Positions 34,262-41,942 of a stretch of 51,330 nucleotides of DNA are shown piece by piece. Where the stretch lies: positions 1-51,330 of the forward strand of contig CAMOER010000019.1 of assembly GCA_946612455.1 (NCBI GenBank), read 5' to 3'. Source of the stretch: UBA3305 sp002373555. Lineage in GTDB: Bacteria; Bacillota; Clostridia; Lachnospirales; Lachnospiraceae. How positions within the stretch are numbered: position 1 is the first letter of the stretch; the number at the start of each line of letters is the position of its first letter. Under the pieces are notes generated by a model, which was not told the DNA's origin, did no database searches, and worked only from the letters and a program-made list of their open reading frames with translations. The position numbers were made by a program, and so were the translations under genes.

Positions 34262-34280
34262 CCGGACCGCTCTGTTTTTT
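34243..34280 (+). terminator. Terminator of the Rrf2 gene
   Basis: GAGCG...GGTC/GACC...CGCTC stem spanning the stop codon (34259-34261), followed by TTTTTT at 34274-34280. Confidence 0.75.
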
Positions 34281-34284
34281 ATTT

Positions 34285-34941
34285 TCAGTCATCGTATGCG
34301 GTAAATGTTCCTTTTACGGTCTTATACTTTTTGGTTCCGTAAGGCGCAACACCGGTGATCTGATAGCTGTATGTCTCTCCTGCTTTGAGTCCGCTGACGC
34401 GCAGCTCGATCTCATCATTATCTTTCCTGAGAATCTTTACTGAATAATTCTTGTTCTCATCGGAGATCTTTACCTTGAGGTTCTTATAGGACACCCTGCT
34501 CTTGAAATCGATGGAAACCTCGTCATCTTCGGCATCATAATCGACTTCTTCCACAACGACTTTCTTACCTGCAGGGATCTTGAAACTGCCCTTGACCGTA
34601 TAATATTTTTTGGTACCTGCTTTACGGACCTTGGTGATCCGGAAAGTATATTTCTTTCCGGCCTTAAAGTTCTTTACGGTAAAATCAAGATCATCATCGT
34701 CCTTATCGGTGATCACAGCCTTATAGCTCTTCCCGGAAGAATCCTTCACCTTGATCTTTGTCTTTCCGTATTCGACATGACCTTTGAAATCCACATCTAC
34801 CTGGCCTTTTTCATCATATTCGACCTTCTGAATTTTGGGGGCTTTGCTTTTAGCTGCCATGGCTGCATCCGCACCGGCGAAGGTGAGCGCTGCTGCGAGA
34901 AGCCCCATAAATAATGCTGCTAATCCGATTCTCTTTTTCAT
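34285..34941 (-). CDS. Secreted protein with two Fn3-like repeats
   Basis: 218 aa from the ATG at 34941 (AGGAG 8 nt upstream; the GTG at 34947 is too close to that site). Signal peptide of about 30 residues ending near AAMAAKS. Two repeats of about 85 residues follow, each with a pattern like VEYDEKGQVDVDFKGHV...KNFKAGKKYTFRIT...GTKKYYTVKGSF and VDYDAEDDEVSIDFKSRV...SGLKAGETYSYQIT...GTKKYKTVKGTF, a fibronectin-III-like beta fold. Very rich in Lys and Asp. Probably extracellular. Function unknown; no enzyme motif seen. Convergent with the Rrf2 gene. Confidence 0.8.
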   Translation of the reverse strand: MKKRIGLAALFMGLLAAALTFAGADAAMAAKSKAPKIQKVEYDEKGQVDVDFKGHVEYGKTKIKVKDSSGKSYKAVITDKDDDDLDFTVKNFKAGKKYTFRITKVRKAGTKKYYTVKGSFKIPAGKKVVVEEVDYDAEDDEVSIDFKSRVSYKNLKVKISDENKNYSVKILRKDNDEIELRVSGLKAGETYSYQITGVAPYGTKKYKTVKGTFTAYDD

Positions 34942-35020
34942 TTTCACATCTCCTTTTTATTGTTCATTAACGTCGCTGGAAGCATTTATTCCTTTCATAC
35001 TTCTATTGAACTGATGCAGT

Positions 35021-35079
35021 TTCTGTAAAACCGCATGTTTTACGGCGAAGATCCTTCGTCGCAGGCTCTTCAGGATGAC
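35021..35079. repeat. Dispersed palindromic repeat, half copy (R4)
   Basis: The right half of the R2/R3 family: CGGCGAAGATCCTTCG followed by TTCAGGATGAC, preceded by a TTCTGTAAAACCGC segment matching the inner part of R2 and R3. Confidence 0.55.
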
Positions 35080-35113
35080 ATGGATTCATATCCATTTACG
35101 TTATCCGGTTACA

Positions 35114-35186
35114 GCTGCGGCAGAAAAATGCTGCCGGGAACTGTTCACCCCGTGCCCTGTTTCCGGCAGCATTTTTCTGCCGCAGC
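35114..35186. repeat. 73-nt conserved-loop hairpin element, copy 2
   Basis: Arms 35114-35137 and 35163-35186 are perfectly complementary over 24 bp (outer arm GCTGCGGCAGAAAAATGCTG). The 25-nt loop (35138-35162, starting GAACTGTTCACCCC) matches copy 1 at 24 of 25 positions, though the arms share no sequence beyond the loop-proximal CCGG. It lies 14 nt past the PepSY gene stop codon. Confidence 0.85.
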
Positions 35187-35200
35187 GTCACTTCTTTCGA

Positions 35201-36100
35201 TCAGTCGTCATCTTCATCATCGTCGTGATCATCATCATCATCGTCGTCACGATCGTCGTACCGGTCATCGTCGTCATCGTCGTCATCGCGATCATCATAC
35301 CTATCGTCATCGTCGTCGGAATATATTCTTTCCGCCGCAGAGGTTACCGCAGCCGGATCACCGTTCCGCACTTCGGTACTTTCCTGCTCTTCATTCACCC
35401 AGCTCCGGATCTGCTCTTTCAGCACTTTGCCGCTGTAGGCGTCGATCTCGAATTCATATTCCTGATTGCCGCAGAGGAACTTCACTTCGTATAACGTCCT
35501 TCCGTCATCGGTATCCAGACTAGTGCTGTAGAATTCCACGTCGCCGGCCGTCAAACCGGCTTCCGTGAGTGCGGCTTTCTGCGCATTTTCCACGCCGATC
35601 AGGGCATCCGCACCGGTACTTCTGCTGCTCTCCGGCTCTTCCGCCGCCGGCTTCTCGGTATTTTCCATCACGACTTCCTTCAGTACGGTCACTTCTCTTT
35701 CCCGTACTGCACCGGTCCTGGCATTGATCTCGTATTCATAATCACGCTCGTTCGTATAGAAGTCGATCTCGTAGACCGGTATGCCGTCTTCGGAATCCAG
35801 CTTTGTCTTCGTAAATGTGACCTCAAAGGGATCGACGCCCGCGTCCGACAATGCGATCTGTCTGGCCTGGTCTGCGGATACGTCCGGTTCTGCGATGTCA
35901 GCATGTACATTTCTGTAGAACATTGCAACGGCAGACACCAGGATCAGCATCATCAGCGCACCGGCCAGGATATAAAAATGCTTTTCTTTTTTCGTATTGC
36001 CACCTCCCTTCGGATCCCGGGAAATCATTCTGCATGCATGCCGGTTTCCTTTTCTGCCCTGATCATACCGCAGAAAAATGAAAGGAAAATGAATGCGCAT
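35201..36100 (-). CDS. Membrane-anchored double PepSY protein with poly-Asp tail
   Basis: 299 aa if read from the ATG at 36100, which directly abuts the kinase stop codon (TAAATG). This start is doubtful: the first 35 or so residues look non-coding, and the only good ribosome site (GGGAGG, 36002-36007) is followed in frame by no ATG, GTG or TTG, only an ACG at 35995. Membrane helix HFYILAGALMMLILVSAVAMF, then two PepSY domains (SDQARQIALSDAGVDP..., VENAQKAALTEAGLTAGD...), each ending in a YEYEI or YEFEI strand. The last 40 or so residues are almost all Asp with RYDDR interruptions. PepSY proteins often sit beside two-component systems, as here, and may inhibit or sense envelope proteases; the role is inferred. 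Confidence 0.8.
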   Translation of the reverse strand: MRIHFPFIFLRYDQGRKGNRHACRMISRDPKGGGNTKKEKHFYILAGALMMLILVSAVAMFYRNVHADIAEPDVSADQARQIALSDAGVDPFEVTFTKTKLDSEDGIPVYEIDFYTNERDYEYEINARTGAVREREVTVLKEVVMENTEKPAAEEPESSRSTGADALIGVENAQKAALTEAGLTAGDVEFYSTSLDTDDGRTLYEVKFLCGNQEYEFEIDAYSGKVLKEQIRSWVNEEQESTEVRNGDPAAVTSAAERIYSDDDDDRYDDRDDDDDDDDRYDDRDDDDDDDHDDDEDDD

Positions 36101-37483
36101 TTATTCTGTCGGGAATTTTATCCGAAACTCCGTTCCTTGTCCGGGCTCCGAAACCACGTCGATGGTTCCGCCATGCTCCCGGACGATCCACTGCACCATG
36201 GAGAGCCCCAGGCCCATGCTGCGCGTTTCCTCGCCGTCACTTTCCGCCGCCGTCCTTGCGGCGCCCCTGTAGAACCTCTCCCAGATGTGTCCGAGATCCT
36301 CCTTCGGAATGCCGATCCCGTCATCCGCCACCTTCACCGCAATATCTGCGGCATCTTTTCTTACGCTGACATGCACAGTGCCACCGGCCTTCCCGTATTT
36401 GATCGCATTATCGATCAGATTATCGAACATTCTGCCGATAAAGACTTCATCGCATTCCATATAGCAGCCTTCTTCGGCATCAGTCCGGATCGTGATATTT
36501 CTGGTGCCGGCAAAATGAAGATGACGGCTGGCAGATTCCTCCGCGAGGATGGAAATATCCGCGGTCTCTTTTTTCAGCTGTTCGATTCCCCGGTCCGCTC
36601 TGGAGAGCCGCAGCAGCTGGGCGATCAGCGATGACATGCTGTCCGCCTGCTTTTTGATCTCAGTGAGCGACTCTCTGATTTCCTCCGGATCATCCAGATT
36701 ATCCAGCGCATATTCGCTCTGGGCCTTGATGACGGCGACCGGCGTCCGCAGCTCATGACTGGCATTGTTGGTAAAGCGTTTTTCATTTTCGAAATTGCTT
36801 TCGATCTGATCCAGCATTTCATCAAATACGGCCGCCGTACGTCTGACTTCATCGGAATCCTCGATATCGCCGAGTCCTATCCTGCCGGAAAGATCGCCGC
36901 TCTGCCGGATCTTTTCCGCTGTATCAATGATCTTAGAGAGCGGTGCGAAGGCCTGTCTGGCGATCATCCATCCGCCTGCCAGCGCAATGATGAGCAGGAC
37001 GGGAAGGGCGGTCAGAAAGCCTTTCAGCATCTTCATGACAGAAGGTGCCATATCGTTCAGTTCCGCCGAAGTGATTCCCCGGACCCAGATCTTTCCGGTC
37101 TTCTGATTTTCGATCAGCCGGTCGTACGTATAATAATCTCTTCCTTCTCCCGGAATCTTCCGGATCTCGTTCTCGGCGAAATCCGACAGAGGCGGAAAGC
37201 CTTCCGCCAGCAGCCCGGAGATCACGGTACCGTCCTCCCGGCAGACCACGACATAAGCACCGTCATTGTAATAGGTGATATCTTCATCGATCGACAGTTC
37301 TCCGTTCGTGATCCGTACATCCCGGACAGCTCTGTCGGTCAGGGACATCAGATTCTTCTCCGTCTCATCCAGGATCAGACTGTCGCCCACAGCAAGAAGA
37401 AGCGCCATCGTCAGCACGATGATCGCCAGGATGGAGAAAGCATACCACAGCACCATTCTGTTTTTGATCGACAGCCTCTTCAA
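36101..37483 (-). CDS. Sensor histidine kinase, HAMP/HisKA type
   Basis: 460 aa from a TTG at 37483 that overlaps the regulator stop codon by 4 nt (TTGA). Membrane helix at about 10-32, extracellular domain to about 150, second helix, HAMP (FAPLSKIIDTAEKIRQSGDLSGRI), HisKA with NNASHELRTPVAVIK (H243), and HATPase with DNLIDNAIKYG, DDGIGIPKED and GLGLSMVQWIVREHGG. Known role: autophosphorylation and transfer to the cognate OmpR-type regulator. The signal is unknown; the adjacent PepSY protein may tune it. Confidence 0.95.
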   Translation of the reverse strand: MKRLSIKNRMVLWYAFSILAIIVLTMALLLAVGDSLILDETEKNLMSLTDRAVRDVRITNGELSIDEDITYYNDGAYVVVCREDGTVISGLLAEGFPPLSDFAENEIRKIPGEGRDYYTYDRLIENQKTGKIWVRGITSAELNDMAPSVMKMLKGFLTALPVLLIIALAGGWMIARQAFAPLSKIIDTAEKIRQSGDLSGRIGLGDIEDSDEVRRTAAVFDEMLDQIESNFENEKRFTNNASHELRTPVAVIKAQSEYALDNLDDPEEIRESLTEIKKQADSMSSLIAQLLRLSRADRGIEQLKKETADISILAEESASRHLHFAGTRNITIRTDAEEGCYMECDEVFIGRMFDNLIDNAIKYGKAGGTVHVSVRKDAADIAVKVADDGIGIPKEDLGHIWERFYRGAARTAAESDGEETRSMGLGLSMVQWIVREHGGTIDVVSEPGQGTEFRIKFPTE

Positions 37484-38154
37484 CTTTCCTCCCTCATTAC
37501 ATAGCCGTTCCCGCGCACCGTATGGATCAGCTTCCTGTCGTGTCCTTCATCCACCTTTTTCCGGAGATGCCGGATGTAAACATCCACCATATTGGAAGCG
37601 CCTTCATAATCATAGTCCCAGAGATGACTCAGGAACTGCTCTCTGGAGAGCACCCTTCCTTTGTTCATGACCATATAGGAAAGCATGGAAAATTCCTTCG
37701 CAGACAGGATGATCTCGCGTCCCGCCCGCACCGCAGTATGCTTTTCCGTATCCACGGACAGATCGCCGATCGTGAAGATATTGCTCCGGTTTCCGGTCCT
37801 TTTTCTGGTGATCAGCCGGATCCTGGCCATCAGTTCCTCCAGTGCGAACGGTTTTGTCAGATAGTCATCCGCGCCAAGATCCAGTCCTTTCACCTTGTCT
37901 TCCGTGGAATCCATCGCCGTGAGCATCAGAACGGAGGCATCCGAGCCGCCGGCCCGCATCCACTGCAGAAGTTCAAAGCCGTTCATCCCGGGGATGATGA
38001 TATCCAGGATGACAGCGTCATAGGCATCCGACTGCAGATGTTCCTTCGCGGAAATGCCGTCAAAGCAGGAATCCACGGAATACCCGTTCTTCTTCAGATG
38101 TTTTGTGAGCACTTTATTGAGGGCTTTTTCATCTTCCACGACCAGAATTCTCAT
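37480..38154 (-). CDS. OmpR/PhoB-family response regulator
   Basis: 224 aa from the second of two adjacent ATGs (38154), which has GGAGG at 5-nt spacing. Receiver domain with VVEDE, phospho-acceptor D51 (VILDIIIPGMNG), LTAMD and K in DDYLTKPF; C-terminal winged helix (LSAKEFSMLSYMVMNKGRVLSREQFL...VDVYIRHLRKKVDEG...IHTVRGNGYVM). OmpR-type proteins bind direct repeats of about 11 bp. The 11-bp repeats before the surface genes fit this class, but many such regulators exist per genome. Confidence 0.95.
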   Translation of the reverse strand: MRILVVEDEKALNKVLTKHLKKNGYSVDSCFDGISAKEHLQSDAYDAVILDIIIPGMNGFELLQWMRAGGSDASVLMLTAMDSTEDKVKGLDLGADDYLTKPFALEELMARIRLITRKRTGNRSNIFTIGDLSVDTEKHTAVRAGREIILSAKEFSMLSYMVMNKGRVLSREQFLSHLWDYDYEGASNMVDVYIRHLRKKVDEGHDRKLIHTVRGNGYVMREES

Positions 38155-38334
38155 CATTGCCTCCGTACTTTAAAACAGGATGTTTCTTCGGAAAAGTCTG
38201 TTGCTCCTCTATTATTGTATATGAAAAAGATGAATACTGCATTAATAAATTGCCAAAACAAAAACAGTCCCGTGAATGTCTGGTAGCATATCAGTCTGTT
38301 TCCCGGAGGCTGCCTTCCTCATTTCTTTCTGAAC

Positions 38335-38376
38335 GAACAAAAGAGGAAAGTTCATCTGAACTCTCCTCTTTTGTTC
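38335..38376 (-). terminator. Terminator of the 6S RNA transcript
   Basis: GAACAAAAGAGGAAAGTTC and its near-perfect complement (18 of 19 pairs) with loop ATCT; on the minus strand the right arm contains CTCTTTTGTTC. The symmetric A/T ends could also stop plus-strand transcription. Confidence 0.65.
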
Positions 38377-38414
38377 ATTCTGTCTGCTGCAGCCCATGCT
38401 GCATGTTCATGATA

Positions 38415-38592
38415 CCCGGGGTGTCGTTCCCGTCTTTTGAGTCCCAGCCGAAAGCCAGGTGGGTATCCGCAGGCGGATTTACTGCCTTCCACTCGAAGGA
38501 GGCCTGACATCCATCAGCCGATTTAGGAATCCCGTAAGTAAGAATGTAGGTTCAAAATAATCGGGTCCTCGAGCACCCCAGGCAAATTGCCT
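38415..38592 (-). ncRNA. ssrS: 6S RNA
   Basis: The minus-strand sequence shows 6S features: closing stem CCTGGGGTG (38574-38582) with CACCCCGGG (38415-38423), inner CCCG/CGGG, an open central region with TTTTGAACCTACATTCTTA on the left and GGGACTCAAAA on the right, and CCCACCTGGCTTTCGGCTGGG in the 3' half. It has its own promoter and downstream terminator, and no ORF. Known role: binds housekeeping RNA polymerase as a promoter mimic in stationary phase. Ends are estimated from the promoter and stem. Assignment is from remembered family features, not a covariance search. Bases 38158-38334 hold the response-regulator leader, with nothing else recognised. Confidence 0.75.
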
Positions 38593-38598
38593 GATTGA

Positions 38599-38628
38599 AT
38601 TATAGCATTACTGCGGCGAAATTGGCAA
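38599..38628 (-). promoter_or_regulatory. Promoter of 6S RNA
   Basis: Minus strand: TTGCCA, 18-nt spacer, TATAAT (38599-38604), placing the start near 38592, just before the AGGCAATTTGCCTGGGG 5' end. Confidence 0.65.
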
Positions 38629-38644
38629 TACCGATAACTGTCGT

Positions 38645-39037
38645 TTACAAAGAAAAACTCTCCGGCAGAAGATCCGCCAGTGTGAACCGGACAAGTTCAC
38701 CGTCTTTCCTCAGAATGATCTTCAGTGCTGCGCCGCCGAATTCCGCCATGACCTGGCGGCAGATCCCGCAGGGCGGCGTATAGATCCCGTCTTCCGCTTC
38801 CGGCCCTCCCGCAACGGCGATCATGACGATCTTCTGTTCGCCTTCACTGACCGCTTTGGAAATCGCCGTCCGCTCGGCGCAGATCCCCGCCGGATAGGAA
38901 GCATTTTCAATATTGCAGCCCGTATAGACTTTGCCGGATTCCGTGAGGACGGCAGCCCCTACGGAATAATGCGAATACGGGCAGTAGGCCATTTTCCGCA
39001 CGCGCGCGGCTGCTTCGTACAGTTCTCTTTCGTTCAT
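38645..39037 (-). CDS. cdd: Cytidine deaminase
   Basis: 130 aa, the size of tetrameric zinc cytidine deaminases. Zinc motifs: CAERTAI (Cys ligand and catalytic Glu) and PPCGICRQVM (two Cys). N-terminus has YCPYSHYSVGAAVLTESGKVYTGCNIENASYPAG. Reaction: cytidine or deoxycytidine to uridine or deoxyuridine plus ammonia. It lies 19 nt behind hisB, so it may be cotranscribed with it. The 6S promoter lies just downstream. Confidence 0.96.
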   Translation of the reverse strand: MNERELYEAAARVRKMAYCPYSHYSVGAAVLTESGKVYTGCNIENASYPAGICAERTAISKAVSEGEQKIVMIAVAGGPEAEDGIYTPPCGICRQVMAEFGGAALKIILRKDGELVRFTLADLLPESFSL

Positions 39038-39056
39038 GCGATCCTCCCGAAATGCC

Positions 39057-39644
39057 TTACAGGCTTCCTTTTGTCGACAGAACGCCTTCGATCCTGGGAT
39101 CCTTCACCGTCGCCATATCCAGTGCTCTGGCAAAGGCCTTGAACATGGCCTCCATGATATGATGATCGTTTTCTCCGGAGATCACCTTGATGTGGATGTT
39201 CATACCGGCCGAATAGCTGACAGCATAGAAGAATTCCTTCGCCAGCTGCGTATCCATGGAGCCGATCGAATCCGCCGTAAAGGACGCATCCCAGGACAGA
39301 TACGGTCTGCCCGAGAGATCGACAGCGCAGAGCACGAGGGCGTCATCCATCGGCACAAAGCTGTGACCGAATCTACGGATCCCTGCCTTGTCTCCCAGCG
39401 CTTCTTTGATGGCTTCTCCGAGAACGATGCCGCAGTCCTCCACGGTATGATGTCCGTCGACATAGGTATCGCCCTGGCACTCCAGATCGAGATCAAACAG
39501 GCCGTGCCTCGCAAAGCCGTCCAGCATGTGATCGAAAAAGCCGACCCCGGTATCCCGTTCGCCGTAACCGCTCCCGTCAATTGAAAATGTGCACTTGATG
39601 TCCGTTTCTCTTGTCGTCCTTCTGATCTGTGCCGTCCTGCTCAT
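39057..39644 (-). CDS. hisB: Imidazoleglycerol-phosphate dehydratase
   Basis: 195 aa, the monofunctional type. Metal-binding repeats of the family: GVGFFDHMLDGFARHG, DGHHTVEDCGIVLGEAI, and later NDHHIMEAMFKAFARAL. Reaction: imidazoleglycerol phosphate to imidazoleacetol phosphate, the sixth histidine step. No other his gene is near; it stands between tetR and cdd. A TATAAT at 39676-39681 (minus) upstream could be its -10, though the -35 is weak. Confidence 0.96.
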   Translation of the reverse strand: MSRTAQIRRTTRETDIKCTFSIDGSGYGERDTGVGFFDHMLDGFARHGLFDLDLECQGDTYVDGHHTVEDCGIVLGEAIKEALGDKAGIRRFGHSFVPMDDALVLCAVDLSGRPYLSWDASFTADSIGSMDTQLAKEFFYAVSYSAGMNIHIKVISGENDHHIMEAMFKAFARALDMATVKDPRIEGVLSTKGSL

Positions 39645-39737
39645 TTTTCATCCTTCCCTGAAATAATCGTTTTACATTATACAGCCGCCAAAGATTTTTA
39701 TCGATTCATCCGGATTGTTCTGCTGCCGGCTGTTGAA

Positions 39738-40283
39738 TCACTTCATAAACTCGTAGATCGAATGTGTGATCAGATATTCATAAAAGGAACATATTTCATC
39801 GAGGCTCAGCGTCTTTTTTCCGCCGGCGATCCAGAACCGGACCACATTGGCCAGTCCGATCGCGTAATACATCGCCGCCATCTCGGTATTTACCGGCGAT
39901 GTTCTCCCGTTCTTTTCAAATGCTTTCCCGCATTCCGTCTTGAAATTCAGGAACAGGATCTCGAAGAACCCGTTCTGACCCGTCACCCGGAATGCTTTCT
40001 GATAGAAAGCCCGGTCCCTCTCGAAGGCGGAAAAGATCTCCCGGACGGCAGCCGAATTCAGCCCGTTCTCTTCGATCATTTCGGACACCGGCACGATCAC
40101 GTCTCTCTTCAGAATATATTCCAGCACGTCGTACTTATCCTGAAAATGATAGTAAAACGTCGGCCGGATGACACCGGCCTGGTCGGTGATATGTTTGATC
40201 GTGATCTTTTCAAAGTCCCGGTGCAGGAGTAGATCCCGAAAGCTCTCTGCCAGAAGTTCCTTGGTAAGATTGCTTTTTTCCAT
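39738..40283 (-). CDS. TetR family regulator (DhaS/DhaQ-like subgroup)
   Basis: 181 aa. N-terminal helix-turn-helix: LTKELLAESFRDLLLHRDFEKITIKHITDQAGVIRPTFYYHFQDKYDVLEYIL. The C-terminal helical part resembles TetR_C_11-type domains found in dihydroxyacetone-kinase regulators, but no such kinase is nearby. GGAGG precedes the ATG. It follows mntP by 12 nt on the same strand and likely controls that operon, perhaps through the inverted repeat at 40915-40936. Confidence 0.9.
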   Translation of the reverse strand: MEKSNLTKELLAESFRDLLLHRDFEKITIKHITDQAGVIRPTFYYHFQDKYDVLEYILKRDVIVPVSEMIEENGLNSAAVREIFSAFERDRAFYQKAFRVTGQNGFFEILFLNFKTECGKAFEKNGRTSPVNTEMAAMYYAIGLANVVRFWIAGGKKTLSLDEICSFYEYLITHSIYEFMK

Positions 40284-40295
40284 GCCTTCCTCCGC

Positions 40296-40871
40296 TCAGA
40301 AGATCAGTCCGGCCAGAAGCTCCACGCCGGAAAAAACCATCATTGCGCCGCCGACCTGATAGGCCAGCCGTCTTTTTTCGCTGCCCATCCAGAATCCGGT
40401 ATAGGTTCCGAGCACGACCGCGAGCATCGTGATCAGAATAAAGCACAGCGCGGAAATGCCAACGCCGGAACGGAGAAAGCCCATTCCCATGCCGACCAGG
40501 AACGCATCAATACTGACGGTCAGTGCCAGCAGAAATGCCTCCTTGATCCCGTAAGTATCTCTCCTTCTTTCCAGCAGCGCACCGGCTCTGGATGACCGGA
40601 AGAACATGTACAGACCGAGTCCCATGAAGATCAGCACGGAAAGCCGGCTGCCGGAACCCGTAAGGAATGTCGTGCTCCCTTCAAAGATAGGAAGTGTGAC
40701 GACGCCCCGGCCGAGCAGCATGGCGCCGCCCTGCCATAATCCGAGCAGCAGCGTGACCACGAGCAGCCATTTTTTATTGACCGCGGGAAGCACCGCTCCC
40801 CAACATACGGATACTGCAAATACATTCAATGCAACTCCCGCTGAAACCAGCAGGATCTCCCAAATACGCAC
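40296..40871 (-). CDS. MntP-like manganese efflux family membrane protein
   Basis: 191 aa from a GTG at 40871 with AAAGGAGG 8 nt upstream. Six hydrophobic helices arranged as two halves. Second half has the family Asp motif (ALTVSIDAFLVGMGMGF); in the first half the equivalent Asp is Asn (GVALNVFAVSVCWG), unlike typical MntP (MDAFAVS). Known role of the family: Mn(II) export. The missing Asp may change transport or ion choice, so function is uncertain. Paired with a TetR gene. Confidence 0.8.
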   Translation of the reverse strand: MRIWEILLVSAGVALNVFAVSVCWGAVLPAVNKKWLLVVTLLLGLWQGGAMLLGRGVVTLPIFEGSTTFLTGSGSRLSVLIFMGLGLYMFFRSSRAGALLERRRDTYGIKEAFLLALTVSIDAFLVGMGMGFLRSGVGISALCFILITMLAVVLGTYTGFWMGSEKRRLAYQVGGAMMVFSGVELLAGLIF

Positions 40872-40914
40872 TTAAAGCGCCTCCTTTAATCATTCATTCC
40901 GATATGTATTTTAG

Positions 40915-40936
40915 TACAATGCATTTAAAAATTGTA
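40915..40936. promoter_or_regulatory. Possible TetR operator before mntP
   Basis: TACAAT (40915-40920), 10 nt, ATTGTA (40931-40936): an AT-rich inverted repeat 44-65 nt upstream of the mntP start, in the promoter zone. Palindromic sites here fit a TetR dimer; the link is inference. Confidence 0.4.
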
Positions 40937-40958
40937 TTTACAATCCTGTAAGAGTGTA

Positions 40959-41942
40959 TCAAAACACACGGTTCTGCGGCATTTCTCCGGCTTCGATCCG
41001 GGCCGCATTTTCCCACATCATCCGGTGCGCCCGTTTGAATGTACCGGCTGTGATCCCGCCGAGGTGAGGCGAATAAAAGACTTTTTTCATGATTTCCGGG
41101 GGCAGTGCGACCAGCGGGTTATCCGCCGTGACCGGCTCCGGCGCGATCGTATCCGCTGCAAAGCCGGCGATCCGGCCGGAAAGAAGCGCCTCCCGGAGCG
41201 CCTGATTGTCGACCAGTTCCCCTCTTGACGTATTGACGAGCATAGCGCCTGTCCGCATCTTTGAAAGAAATGAGCTGTCCACGAGTCCCCTTGTCCCGGG
41301 ATTTACATCTGTATGCAGGCTGATGAAATCGCAGGTACGGATCAGTTCATCCGGGGACAGCCAGGTGACATTGTATTCTTTCTCTGTTTCCGCATCTTTT
41401 CTGCTTCTGGCGGTATAGTACACTTTGCAGCCAAACGCCGCGAGACGCTTCGCCGTCGCCTTCGCGATATCGCCGAAGCCGTACAGCCCCACCGAACATT
41501 CGGACAGCTCGATGATGCCTTCGGCCATCCGGCGTTCCTTCATCCGGATCTGATTTCCGGCCAGGACGGCCTCCTGTCCTTCCACGGCATTTCGCAGAAG
41601 TCCCAGCATGAGAAACACGGTGTGCTCCGCAACGGCGCCGGCATTGCAGCCTTTGTTGTTGCAGACATAAATGCCATGTTCCTTCGCCGCTGCCAGATCG
41701 ATCCGGTCGTATGCTACGCCTTCGGAATTGATCAGCTTCAGCTGCGGCATGTTTTCGATCAGGTATCTGCTGACCGGGCTGATCGCGTCCGCAAAAAGCA
41801 CATCCGCATCAGCACCTGCTGCCAGCAGCGTATCATCCGGCGTTCCTCTGCCGGCAAAAACAAGTTCCGCGTTCTTCTTCACTTCGATCTCCGGATCGAA
41901 GATGTCGTATCTGTCCTTACTGCCGATGATCAGTATTTTCAA
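40959..41942 (-). CDS. D-2-hydroxyacid dehydrogenase family protein
   Basis: 327 aa. NAD-binding motif GLYGFGDIAKATAKRLAAFG, catalytic Arg in LVNTSRGELVD, and the Glu/His region ending IAPEPVTADNPLVALPPEIMKKVFYSPHLGG. Family reactions: NAD(P)H-dependent interconversion of 2-oxo acids and D-2-hydroxy acids (phosphoglycerate, lactate, glycerate types). The substrate is not clear. Its start overlaps the end of the RelA/SpoT-domain gene by 4 nt, so they are translated from one mRNA. Confidence 0.93.
   Translation of the reverse strand: MKILIIGSKDRYDIFDPEIEVKKNAELVFAGRGTPDDTLLAAGADADVLFADAISPVSRYLIENMPQLKLINSEGVAYDRIDLAAAKEHGIYVCNNKGCNAGAVAEHTVFLMLGLLRNAVEGQEAVLAGNQIRMKERRMAEGIIELSECSVGLYGFGDIAKATAKRLAAFGCKVYYTARSRKDAETEKEYNVTWLSPDELIRTCDFISLHTDVNPGTRGLVDSSFLSKMRTGAMLVNTSRGELVDNQALREALLSGRIAGFAADTIAPEPVTADNPLVALPPEIMKKVFYSPHLGGITAGTFKRAHRMMWENAARIEAGEMPQNRVF

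Noticed and set aside
34285..36100. Secreted Fn3-like protein and PepSY protein as one operon
   Set aside because: A repeat half-copy and the 73-nt hairpin element lie in a 260-nt gap, and AGGAG directly precedes the Fn3-like gene. They may be separate units, so no operon is claimed.
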